In this document: positions 16,721 through 27,957 of the stretch, in pieces
Position numbering within the stretch: position 1 is the first letter of the stretch
Layout of the letters: each line of letters opens with the position of its first letter
Assembly: GCA_027578815.1 (NCBI GenBank)
Contig: JANBTH010000165.1
Span: 1-29,360 of the forward strand
DNA: 29,360 nucleotides
From: Coemansia sp. RSA 1804
Lineage: Eukaryota > Kickxellomycota > Kickxellomycetes > Kickxellales > Kickxellaceae
Direction of reading: 5' to 3'
Made by a program: the position numbers and the translations under genes
Notes under the pieces: generated by a model
Seen by the model: only the letters and a program-made list of their open reading frames with translations
The model's database searches: none
What the model was told of the DNA's origin: nothing

Positions 16721-17911
16721 ATTTTTTCTTTTGTCCAGCATCCGCTTTCCCCTTTACAGCCCTTGGGGTTTCCTCTTTGCGCTTTCTCTCCACAATGTAT
16801 GTCCTTCTTGTTGCGCAAGAAACGGCACGTTGCTCTGTCCTCGCAGCTCACTTTTCTTCTTTCGCCCTTGACGCAAGAAATAGAAATAAACAAAGCAGAG
16901 GTAATGCACATCCCCCCGTCCCTGGCCATCATCACCAATATTTGGTTTCCTGAACATGCCGTTTTGTCCTCAGGGGGGGGTAAGCATCGTATTTGACAAA
17001 GAGACTTTTTTTTGCTTCTTTAGCCCCTTGCCGCCTTTTGTTTCCTGCGCCAGGGGTTAGATTTCTCCCTCCTTCCAACCCACCCCGCTCCGAAGCCCTT
17101 TCTGCCTTTCTCTAGACTTGAGGTTAATAACAGCATACTCGCGACGTGGGTTCTTGCTCCTCCACTGAACTTTCCTCTTCTCGCTTTTCTTCTTTCTTTT
17201 TTATTCCTTTTACCTATTGCCTATTACATCAAGGCGTTTTCATTAGTCTGTAAACATATCTTCTGTCTTTGGTGACAATAGACCGTGCTATTTTAAAACA
17301 TTGCCATTATAAACCGTCGTGCTATTTCTACATGCGTCCAGACCACCATATTGCTCGTGCGCCTCTTCCACATCCATATGTATAGTATTAATTATATTCT
17401 GCTTAGCTTGTTCTTTATATATCAATACCTGGCCGGTATCGGGCAATTGGGCTTTATGTTCTCTGCATCGATTGATTTTGTTACATCACTCGCAGGAATT
17501 GTCTCATACATTAATTCTTCTTTCCATTTATGTCTTTCATATAAAAAGGGAAACAAGGACCATATACTTCAAGCTGGCCGAATTACAAATAGTTTGGTTG
17601 TTCATTCTTCATTATCCATCTGTTCTCATTTAAATCCCATGTACCCACTTGCTCATCTCTAACATAAACACATCACATCCTCACTTGACACCAAGAAAAT
17701 CACTGTTTGCATAGGATTCTTCTTTCTTTTCATTTCCAGTATATCATATCTAGCGTTGTTGATTGCACCATCATCCCATCTAGTTGCTTTTTTATACTTA
17801 CAAGCGGTAGCGACCTCATTTCCTGTCTTTCTTTATCTTATACATTTCTAGTCATTTGACTTTACTCCAGTCTGTAAAAGTCACGCGTTTGCAGCTAAAC
17901 ACAACTTTTCC
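16721..17911 (+). promoter_or_regulatory. Pyrimidine-rich promoter and leader of the first HMG-box gene
   Basis: The plus strand is strongly T/C-rich from about 16720 to 17260, and a looser T-rich stretch continues to the ATG at 17912, as is common for fungal leaders. A run of eight G followed by TAAGC at 16973-16985 gives a plausible splice donor (GTAAGC at 16980). Acceptor-like CTAG sites end at 17115 and 17851. A 5' UTR intron is therefore possible but not shown. No TATA box stands out. Confidence 0.35.
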
Positions 17912-19966
17912 ATGACAGCTCCCGAACAAGGATTAAGGCTGCTTACTGCAGAGTGTCCGCCAACTGGCGACGACATGGACCAGAGGACCATTCCGCAAAG
18001 GCCCGGGGTCACATACACAAGGACAACTGTTCTAGTTCCATCCGACAGACAGCTTCTTTTGATCCCAAACACCATTCCCATGCCGCTCAACAGCACCATT
18101 GCAGCAGTCCTCTTTGGGCCAACAAAAGCAACTGAAAACAACAATAACAGCACAAGCACCAATGCAGACGCCTCAATCAGCGTTGCAGCACATGTCTCAG
18201 CAGTCGTGACCGGTGATTCACTGTCCACCATATCCTCAGACAACCGCTGGCTGGAAAAGATTATATCCGTGGCAGCGGAATCCGGGTCATTTGTTGCTCT
18301 TTCTGGAGCCGACGTCGCACAGGTTAGACAAGTTCAGTGCGGGTTGGCGGATGATCGAGGGAATGAACAGCCAAACAATTTGATTTCTGCTGAATGGATG
18401 GAGTCCCCCGCCGTGTTTGAGGTGGTGTCGCCAAGTACTGACAATGTCGATGACGCAGCCACCACTGCCACGCCTATTATCTCGTTCCATTCCGAAGACG
18501 ACGGCCGCGACGACGATGATCAGGAGAGTGAAGCGTACAGCGATGCGCTGCCAAACAATTCCGGCCGCGGTGCCCAGAAGCCACAGCCACAGTCACAGCT
18601 ACAACAGCAGCGGCAGCGTCAGAAACAAGGCGCTTTAGCGGCAGGTTCAAAGGAAGGCACCTCAAGCACTTGCAAGCGGCCTCTCGAGGATTCTAGCGCT
18701 GGTGACGTTGAGAAACCCAAAAAACCGCGCAACTCGTTCTTCTACTTTAGGCGAGAGTATCACAAGCAGAAGAACGCCAATGGCGGACGCACAAAAGCCA
18801 AAAACATTTCTGGGCTTGCGGCTCAGATGTGGAAAGAGATGACCGAGGAGCAAAAGGAACCGTACAAGCAGTTTGCTGCGCTGGACACTATGCGGTACAA
18901 GCAGGAAAACAAGATTTACAAGGACTCAATCAGGCGAGACAAGAAAAAGCCAAAGGCAGCTGACAGACTCTCCGACACGTCCGAGGCATATCCTGAAAAG
19001 CAGTCTGCCGCTACCAGAGACTTGGCCAGCGCCGGCCTTTCCATGGTCAGCCCTCCAAACGCAACACCAGTCTCAATATCTGCTGGACTAGGTGACTCCG
19101 CAGCCGCCGCATTTGACATTGCCTCCTTTATTCCTGGAGTGCCTGTTGAGATCCCTGCAGACATTGTTCACACTCCGTCCATTTTCAACGAGCCAACGAT
19201 TATATCTGTAGGACCCTCCAATGTTGCCTCTTCCTCCGAGTACCCTGCGCAGGCGACCATGGCATCTGCTGACTTTGGCAACCATCAGGCACTGTCTGCT
19301 GTGTCTACCGCTGTTTCGTTTGCCGCAGCATCTTCGTCGCCGCTAATGTATCCCTATGCCTCCTCAAGCCCAAGCCTGTCCCAACCACATATGCAGCTAT
19401 ATCCTCACCCGGGCGCGTATAGCCACGGTCAGCTAGGCGTGCTGCTAACAGCAAACAACCATGCGCTTCAGCAACATCAACAGCAACATCAGCAACATCA
19501 ACAGCAACAACAGCAACAGACACAACAACAACAGCAACAGCAACAGCCGTGGCAGGACATGTCTTCGTTTATCCCCACAATCAACGGGCTTCCACAGCCT
19601 GGCGATGATCTTTCAAACACAGAATTAATTGCTGCATTCAATCATGTCTCAACACCACAAATGGAACCACAGCCTCATCCTCATCCTCATCCGCATTTTC
19701 AGCAGCAGCCACCTTTGCATCTTCAGCATAACCATCACCATCACCAACTAATGGCAGGAGCAATGTTAAACACCCAGTTTCCTGGTCTGCCAGGGTACCC
19801 AGTGTTTGAAACGGCTGCCAGCACTCCATATCCTGTAAATAGACATAGGGCTAACACAACACCAAATAGCATGGTTGGAGGGCTTTCAACTATCCCAGAA
19901 ATTGAAGTAGTTGATGCATCCAACACAATAACGCTTCCTGCCTACTCCATATCCCGTCACAACTAA
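17912..19966 (+). CDS. HMG-box transcription factor, mating-type (MATA-HMG) class
   Basis: 684 residues. The single HMG box spans about 269-341, starting KKPRNSFFYFRREYHKQ and continuing through NISGLAAQMWKEMTEEQKEPY. It has the aromatic and basic pattern and conserved Trp of MATA-type boxes, which bind the DNA minor groove sequence-specifically. A basic run (RRDKKKPK) after the box is a likely nuclear signal. The N-terminal half is acidic and S/T/N-rich; the C-terminal half holds a Gln-rich tract (520-545), His-Pro repeats near 590 and an HHHH stretch, typical of activation domains. Two SFIP motifs (404-408 region and 551-556) recur in the second HMG protein. Fungal relatives control mating or sexual development (sexM/sexP, Ste11), but no usual sex-locus neighbour (transporter, RNA helicase) is present, so the role is inferred only. 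No intron. Confidence 0.88.
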   Translation: MTAPEQGLRLLTAECPPTGDDMDQRTIPQRPGVTYTRTTVLVPSDRQLLLIPNTIPMPLNSTIAAVLFGPTKATENNNNSTSTNADASISVAAHVSAVVTGDSLSTISSDNRWLEKIISVAAESGSFVALSGADVAQVRQVQCGLADDRGNEQPNNLISAEWMESPAVFEVVSPSTDNVDDAATTATPIISFHSEDDGRDDDDQESEAYSDALPNNSGRGAQKPQPQSQLQQQRQRQKQGALAAGSKEGTSSTCKRPLEDSSAGDVEKPKKPRNSFFYFRREYHKQKNANGGRTKAKNISGLAAQMWKEMTEEQKEPYKQFAALDTMRYKQENKIYKDSIRRDKKKPKAADRLSDTSEAYPEKQSAATRDLASAGLSMVSPPNATPVSISAGLGDSAAAAFDIASFIPGVPVEIPADIVHTPSIFNEPTIISVGPSNVASSSEYPAQATMASADFGNHQALSAVSTAVSFAAASSSPLMYPYASSSPSLSQPHMQLYPHPGAYSHGQLGVLLTANNHALQQHQQQHQQHQQQQQQQTQQQQQQQQPWQDMSSFIPTINGLPQPGDDLSNTELIAAFNHVSTPQMEPQPHPHPHPHFQQQPPLHLQHNHHHHQLMAGAMLNTQFPGLPGYPVFETAASTPYPVNRHRANTTPNSMVGGLSTIPEIEVVDASNTITLPAYSISRHN
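19469..19546 (+). repeat. CAR repeat encoding a polyglutamine tract
   Basis: Twenty-six codons, nearly all CAA or CAG with three CAT and one ACA, inside the HMG-box gene. Mixed codons suggest it is older and more stable than a pure CAG run. Confidence 0.9.
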
Positions 19967-21550
19967 GCATTTATTCATAAACCCTTATTCATTGCATTGC
20001 CCGCCGTTTTTTACTGTTTTCTATTATATTGAAAGTCCTGCTTTATGGCTTCCAAATGTTGTTGCACATTTTCTTCTTGGTCTTTTCTGCATTATATATG
20101 TTTTTATTTTGCTTTTTTTCTGTCTGTGAATTATTATAAATATCTGTTAAAACTTTGGTGTGGAAAAACTATATTAAAAGTACATATGTAATAGCTTAAC
20201 TTGTGTTCATAATAGTTGCTTACTTTGATATAATAAGATTATTGTGTATTTAAACTTTTTGACAAAGAAGTATGTGGGAAAGCCCATTTTGTAATTGAGT
20301 ATTGAAATTCATGTACAAAAGTCTATTTTATACGATCCAGAAAGAAGGTTGCACTATCGAAATAGTGAGGGCTTTAGAATGATGGTATGCAAGTGTAGTA
20401 TTAAATTTAAAGTAAAACAAACAGGTTGATATTTTTAACTGTGATTTTTTCGTACAATGATAGACGATGGAGTGCCAATAAATTAAGTTACAAGGAGCCG
20501 CTCTACTGCTAAAAGATAATTACTGGATAACTTTCACTAATTTACACAAGCTTTTGTGATAAACAGATTGTGTGTGTAGCAGAATAATATATGTAAAACA
20601 GAAAGCAGAAGACGGCGCAGTAAACAATCCATACATTATTACAATTGCTGAAAAATACAATTGTAGAATGGAAAGGAAAAAGGGCAAACGCTGTCAAAGA
20701 CCATAAAGCGGAAAGTAGTTTTATTGACATGACATAACTCAGCCACCTTTTTTGTTTTACAATACAATCCCAAGTTCCAGCGTGTGTGCGTAATTTATTG
20801 ACTACAGTTGCACAGCTCTTGTACAATTGTATCTGTATGCGTGCTATTTCCATCTTGCGTTAATTTATAAATGAATATTATTTTACTGTTGTCAACTTTC
20901 TATAATGTCAAAGCAAATGCTTGCTGGATATCTGTTAAAATGGCCTGGTGGTGTTTTCAAGCCGTGATGAGGTTACAATTACTAATTACATTTCTAATAC
21001 GCTGCCTTTAAATTTTGCGCACAATGTTGCTAATTGTAAATTGTAGAAACAGTTGATGATTCTTTCTTGTTTTCATATTGTGCAGGGTTGCAATAAAAGT
21101 TCTACCGAGTGCTTGTTTCTCATGGACTTTTTTCTGTTACCCAAATGGATAATTGTATATAAGACTGGCCTTTTTCTCTCCTTTGTACAGGTCTATTTAA
21201 TGTGCAAAAGTGGTATTCTGTTTTTCTTATCTTTTCTTTTTCTTTTTCCTTTCTTTTTTATTATTGTTACCTCATATCTTTATGCATTTTCTATTTTTAT
21301 TAATCTATTAACATTCTATTATTCTCTGTTTTATTATTTTTGTCTTTGTTATTTAAATGCAGCAGCTGTTGGTAAACTTACTAGACTAAAATACAACCCT
21401 TTGTTGATTTAACATAATCCATATATTCTATCCCAGCTAATATAGATGGATTAAGATTGGCTTTTATGACATATTGCACATATAGAAATGTGATAATAAG
21501 CCGTGTTTGTAAGTATAGGTTGATTTAATGGTGTATTGGAATATACTAAA

Positions 21551-21581
21551 TATCTATTATCTATTATCTATTATCTATTAT
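21551..21581. repeat. TATCTAT heptanucleotide tandem repeat
   Basis: Four perfect copies of TATCTAT plus three further bases in AT-rich intergenic DNA. Confidence 0.9.
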
Positions 21582-22402
21582 GTCATCTTACAGATTATTT
21601 ATTAAAAAATTAATTTTGTAAGCACACATACTTTACACTAGCAAATGTCTATATTATTTCTCTGATTTTTGTGTTGAGCCTTTTTCTTTTTTTCATTTTC
21701 TTTGCTTTATTCACCTGGTTCATATTATGCATGTATTGCACACATGAGATGGCATTCTCTCTCTTTCTTCTACACACCATACATGTACCAGCAATGCTAT
21801 CCTACATTTATGTGTCATACGACTCTTCCGCTTCAGTGATGTGTGCATACACCGTAATGGATTTTTAAATTTTTCTTCATTTTTGTTGCAATCAGCTGCT
21901 GTCAAAAACAATTAAGCGCTGCAAAAAGCAGGTGGGCAAAAAAAAGACAAGTGGAATTCATATATTCAATCACATCAGACAAGACGAACAAAAACAGCTT
22001 CTTTGGCACATGCTCACTTATCCACCAAAAATCATACTTTTTTCATACAATCCAGCTGCTTGTACGCACACAGAAAAACATTTATGCCACTTCAAAGCCT
22101 GCTTTAGAGATCACTACCAAACTTGATGTAAGGCAGTTACTTTTTTCAAACGTAATTCTCCATCAACTTCAAATAATAAAATCTGCCTGTCCTGCAATTG
22201 CAATCCCGAGGCATCCATCACATGGAATGCCACTTGCTTCTTTGCAGCGCATGAAAACTTTCCTTTCTTTACATTTTTTTGTGGAGCCGCTTTTTTTATT
22301 TGTTGCAGCCAAGGCACAAGTTTTTAATAAGATTCTGAGGGGCTGATTCTTATGCTTGCATTTGGTACGCTCCCAATACGCCGTTTGTGTTTAATGTCTT
22401 GA

Positions 22403-22436
22403 AAAACAAAACAAAACAAAACAAAACAAAACAAAA
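22403..22436. repeat. AAAAC pentanucleotide tandem repeat
   Basis: About six to seven perfect AAAAC units ending in a short A-run. Simple microsatellite in non-coding DNA. Confidence 0.9.
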
Positions 22437-25400
22437 AAAGACGCATACGCTGTATCTGACATACTATTTTTCTGCCAACCCAACAGACAACTGCAATTCA
22501 TTTTAAAAACAGACGGAGTAGAGATGCTCTTCTGCAACGGCGCATATTTGTGTACCAAACTTGCATGGCAGACATGAGCAAAAGGTCCCTCTCCCTCAGG
22601 AAAACAATGCAGCAGTTAATGTTTTTCTGTTTGCGACACAGATATCCTACAGTCAAAAGCCAAAAGAAAATGTACGCTTGGTGCGTTCCAAAGTGTATGT
22701 TTGTTGGGGGTTTGCAGGTGTTCCTTACAGTGACAAATAAGAAGTAAATCCAAACATGCATGCAAAGACACACGAAGGAATGCTGTTAGCCATTTATATT
22801 ATGCTCGCATCAAACAAAAGACAGTGTTAATGTGTTGCGCTTTTCGTTATAGCTGGTTATACTTCCAGAATACACTTGGTAAAGCACTGACTGTCGGACA
22901 TGCCAAAAACAATGTGTCGCTTGTATAACCAGAAAGCAGGGATAATCTGCACAATGAGCTGGGATTCTCTAACGGTTTCAATGATTCCAAATGGTATTGC
23001 GGTTTCAAAAAAATAAGGGTGTCAGCGAGGGCTGATCTACTGTGCTCATGCGTGTTAATAAACTGTGCATATGCCATATCCTGTTTACGTTTTTCAGCGC
23101 AAACCACAGGCAATTAGCTGGTGCTGAACCGGGTAGTCATGCCTTGTAAATAAATGTTAATGCTTGAAAAAAGTAAATCGGAATGCATGTTCATTCTTTC
23201 AAGTAGAAGAGTCGCGACAATCAGCTCAAGCCATTGTATAAGCCAATGTTATAATTTTGTATCTTTTTAATACTTTTAGAAAAAAACAAAATTCAAAAGA
23301 CAGCCAGATCATGTTTACAGATTTGCATTGGGTTTGAATTGATGAACCGTCGTGAAACTAGTACCTGTTTATAAAATTTTTTATAGGTCTTACTGTTTAC
23401 TGTTTACAAAATTGCAAGCAGAAAATTGAAGAACGCAACTCTTCTAATCAAACACACAATGTTTTTTGATACCAAACAATGGTGGTTACTTATAACTGAT
23501 GTTTTAATTATGTCCACAAGTGCTACTAGTAAAACAGAAAAGTGGTTGGCATTTAAAATTATGAGTTATCTTTATTCAGCTTGTTGGCAATAGTCCAAAG
23601 ACAAAAACATTCCAATTTTCCTGTAGCTGACATGTTTACAATAACTGTTATCATAATTTTTTATGGCTGATTCATTGAACTGGATTATCGGCGGTTCTAT
23701 TGCTCAAACCCAAACAATTGGTGCTTTGGTAGTAGGCATCCTGTCATAAAACATCCATGGCAATTGCTTGCTCCATATCAGCTGTCTTTGCATAGAGACT
23801 ACCTAGGATACATTAAGATATGTATCTTTATGTCATTTATGAGGAAAACAAATAAACATTGGGCATTCACAAGAGAGTCAGATGATACAAATTTTTTTGT
23901 TCTGTTTTGTTTTTGTTTAACTTCAAAATATTGTTTGGAACAATGAAATCATGTGTGGCAAATGGCGCCAAGGAAAGATGAAAATCCAAGATCGGAGGCT
24001 CATAAATAAAAAGATTGCACAACCTGTAGTTTGTTTGAGCATTATCTCAAGTATATGGCAAAACAATCACAATCGGTACATAAAATAGTGCATCAATGTA
24101 AACACAAGTTAAAGGTCTTATGAATTATGCACATACTCGGGTGGTACTGACTTTTTGGAATTTTTCTATTTGACAACAGAGGCATTGAGCAGCATGGTGT
24201 TATGATATGTCCACGGTCAAAGCAAAAAATACAACATGTCAGCATACTGACCGTTGTTAATCACTGTTTATACAATTTTTTGTTATCCAGGAGATAAATG
24301 AATTGGCTACCTGTGGATTTTTCGCCCATGTAATCAAAAATTTTAAACATTCTGTTGTTTTCCTTGTTTTCTTGTTATTCAATTTGTAACAAAAACATTA
24401 TAAAGTGCAGATGTTGCACTTTTGTAATAGGAGATACAGGACACATTGCATGCATGCTTACTTTAACTGACTGTTGATTGTCTACATTGTTGCAAGACCC
24501 ACTTGCCCTGGTGATACAGATGATACAGGTCGGCTGCAGATCACAGTTGAAGAAGCGGCGCTTGTTTGCAAAGAGTGGGTCTTTTGAATATCTTGCAAGG
24601 TCAATCGTGTCGAATTCCCTGAAAATGTTGAAAATAAAAATAAAATTTCTGTGCTGACATTGCTGCAAAATACAATTTTTTGTAAGGCAGCAGCAGCACT
24701 TTGTTTTTTGTCCATAGTTGAAAAAAGTTACTTGCATGACTGTGAGGATTATACCTTGCCCTTTGACAAGATTAGGTTTACATCTGCTCTTTACTCAACA
24801 TCACAGTTTCACTGTATATACAAAATAAATAATTCAAAGATTATACAAATTCATTGTCAAATCCGAGTTAAAAAAGGCCAGTGTACATATTTCTATGGAA
24901 AAATAACTTATGCACGTAAATGGGATAGCACTTGTGAAAGTAATAAAAATGAATCCTGTAGAGTTGACACAGCAATCTCGACCATGCAACAAGCGCACAC
25001 ATGCAAGCATAATCTTTTGCAGTTGCAGTTGTTGTCGCTTTTGTTGTATTACGCCAGCGTTTCTTGTAAAGTATATTGTTCTATGGCGTTTTTATTCCGC
25101 AAGAAGAAAAGTGCTGTTTTCAGCAAGGATAAATACAGACAATGGTTACGCTTTATAATAAGCAATTACTCACAAACACACAGTCCATGGGTTTGGCAAA
25201 AATGGGTTGTTTTTGTTTGAATAAGCTAAACTATAGACTTTCCTGTCCAAATGTTGGCACTGTGGCCAATATGTGCACCCTAGTGATAATTCGCAAAATA
25301 AAGAGTACAAATTCGTATACATGGTCTTTCGATTTGCTGCCCAATATGTGTATGCAAATAAACCGTGATACACTACTAATCCTTCTTTAACTGTGAACAT

Positions 25401-26143
25401 ATTTGAATGCATATCTTTCTTACTTCATTTTGCAGTGTGTTGATGGCACAAACGCTGGATGTAGTATGAAAGCATGAGGATATTATGTTTTCTTTTTTTG
25501 CGAGCAGCAAGAGGCTGTACGCAAACAATAGCGTATTGTCTTAGCATTCCTTTTGACATGACCAAATGCAGCTAGAGTACACAAATAAAGAATTGGTGGA
25601 GGCACGGTCTGTCTTTCTTATCTTTTTGATTGTTGATGGTCAATTCCATAGACAAAAGACGAGATTTGGATGTTGTAAGTTATATCCCAGCCGATTCAAA
25701 AAAATATACAGCCAACATGAAAAATAAGAGATAAGCACAGTTCTCATGAAAAAAGCAATAGGAAATCACCAATACAAGTGCTGGTGCAAGAGCGAACATA
25801 CTAGCAATGACAAGCGCATGGAATAAAGACAGACGAATATGTCTGCTATTCCGCGAAAAGGTGACGCTAACTGAAAGTGGAACAAAATAACGTTAGCAAT
25901 GTGACTACTATACATATATTCTCGCCACAAGGTCGCTGCCAGACATTTTCTCTTTTTTTCTTTCTTTCTCTAGGAACTGTGTTTGGCTTGTTAAAGCACA
26001 TCTTGCAAGCTAGGGCACACCAGACATGCAAGCTCGGTGGATCATGTCCTTACCATCCAGTCACGGAACCCAGGAAAAAAAAGGTCTTTTTATCCACTTG
26101 CCTCATCCATTGTTCCAAGTGATTGTGTTCACACCACAAAAGT

Positions 26144-26158
26144 AAAAAAAAAAAAAAA
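26144..26158. repeat. Poly(A) run
   Basis: Fifteen consecutive A on the plus strand. No target-site duplication or adjoining retroelement sequence is evident, so it need not be a retroposon tail. Confidence 0.8.
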
Positions 26159-27957
26159 GAGAAGCCAGGCGGCGTTCATAATGCCCTGGATGCGCTAGCA
26201 AAAGACAAGTGGTTGTTGAAACGTGACACTCCTGTCTGCTCAGCGCATACTCTATCCGTTATTGTCCGAAAACAAGCCAGCCTTCATTGTCTTCTATTTC
26301 AAGCCGATGTTGCTTGTCTGCAAGAGGACCTGCGCATGTTCCTATTTTTTCCAGAGAAATGCTGGTTTGCGAAGGGCGAGCAACGAGTGCTGTGTCGAGG
26401 AATGGGTGCGCCTGGCCATGATTAGTGCTAAGAGCCACCGCGGCATTGCTGCTTGCTTGGCAAATAGCTTTATCTATTGAAACTCAAAAGTAGCAATCAG
26501 AGCACGCCAGCTTTGCTGCTTGTGACATCCCATGCTATTCAACGTATAGGATCCAACCGAGAAATGTATCGCTGTCTCTCCTGTGCAGCAAGGGGACGAT
26601 TCTCCTCTCAGCGACCTTCCCAATTAGGCGATGTATTGGATATTAAAGAACAAGGCGAGCACGGAAACAGCGGATGCGGTGAACAAGATGGGCGATCGCA
26701 CCTGCACCCCTGCTAGGTTAGCCGGCAAAAGCGAAGGAGAGAGCACAACGAAGCTCCAAGGTTGTGATGTTCAGCTCCAGCTGCATATGCAGGCATAATG
26801 ACCTGCTCGCAAGCAAATAACCGAAGGCATTTGAACTCCAGCTGGCGTTTCATTCCATGCATTTGCCTGCCCCTCTTCTTCGTCTCTATCGTTGCCGGCT
26901 TGCGTGCTTGCACAGAAGGATTCACCGTTCATTTTCCTCCCTGGGCGATTCGCGCATTCACACCCCCTCCTCCCGCAGCACCCTTCTTTCTGCAGCATCC
27001 TCTTTTTTTTCTTGCGGCCAGAGGCGGAAGGGCTGTGTTGGACACCAAAACGGCGGGTGTGATTCTCTGCTGGTCTTTCCCTGTTCGCTTTTGCGTGCTC
27101 ATACCCGGGGTGTGTGACCCTGGCAGTTGTGATTGTGCTTATATGGCAGCCGTGCTGCAAGGAATGTGTGTTTTATGCTCTTATTCCGCCCGCGAAAGCG
27201 CTTGTCGCCCATTCAAACATGCCTGCATGTTTTTGGGCTACCAGCGAAGGCAAAAGGTTGCGAAGCTGGGTTTTTTATTCTTTACCAGCCCTTTTCCTCC
27301 CCCTTTCATTCTTTTTATTGCGGGCAAGTGGAGCGTGGCCTCGTTTACAAGACAGTCCCGGCGGGAAGAAGCAGCGTTGCATATTAAAAGAGGATGGGCG
27401 CGACCTGCTCTTCTTTTCCGTCTTGTTTGACTAGCCTGCCTTGTTATTCCTCACCTTATCTTCTTCCTCTTGTATTGAAGGAAACCTTTACTCTCTTGTC
27501 CGACCTCAGTCTGCTTCCTGCCTTGCAATTAAACAGTCGTTGTACACTATTCCTTACGCTACTTACACCAGCCATAGGTATCCTCCGTTGTTTCTCCCCC
27601 AGACTTTGTTGCGTGGGTGCTAAAGACCCCTTTATTTTTTCACAGCCCGAACATACCTCTGGAGACCAAGAGTGCACTTTTTGTAACTCTTGTTATTGGC
27701 GCATTTACAAAGAGCTACATCTCTTCTCTTTCTTTGCTCGTGCAATCCACAAAGCCCCAAAGAGACCTGCCATTTAAGGAAGGGAAAAGGGAACGCATTG
27801 CACCTGTTTTTCGCTTGCCGTGTAAATATAACAAACATTCAAACCCCGCCCACACGCGTCTTTTGCACCCTGCTCCATCGCGTGGTTTTTCCTTGTGTTT
27901 GATATTAACACCTACGCTGCTGCATCTGCAACCCCAAAGGAAGAAACACTCTCGAGC

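Larger units (their letters stand above)
19967..27957. other. 8-kb gene desert between the two HMG-box genes
   Basis: AT-rich from 19967 to about 25900, then GC-richer and increasingly pyrimidine-rich on the plus strand up to the second HMG gene (about 26100-27950, probably its promoter and leader). No frame resembles a known protein. Long open stretches exist (24588-25218 plus; several at 26100-27430), but they lack a proper ATG or overlap unrelated frames. Microsatellites are listed separately. I saw no tRNA, rRNA, terminal repeats or transposase remnants. Confidence 0.5.

Noticed and set aside
21053..21412. Hydrophobic 119-codon ORF resembling a membrane protein
   Set aside because: The DNA is T-rich, so any frame gives F/L/I/Y. 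No start context, domain or charge pattern supports a real protein.
26693..26700. GCGATCGC octamer palindrome
   Set aside because: Single occurrence in a GC-rich stretch. It is the cyanobacterial HIP1 word but has no meaning here.
26123..27434. Several overlapping plus-strand ORFs of 80-210 codons upstream of the second HMG gene
   Set aside because: They overlap in different frames in a pyrimidine-rich, GC-richer stretch and show no family features. A promoter or leader explains the region better.
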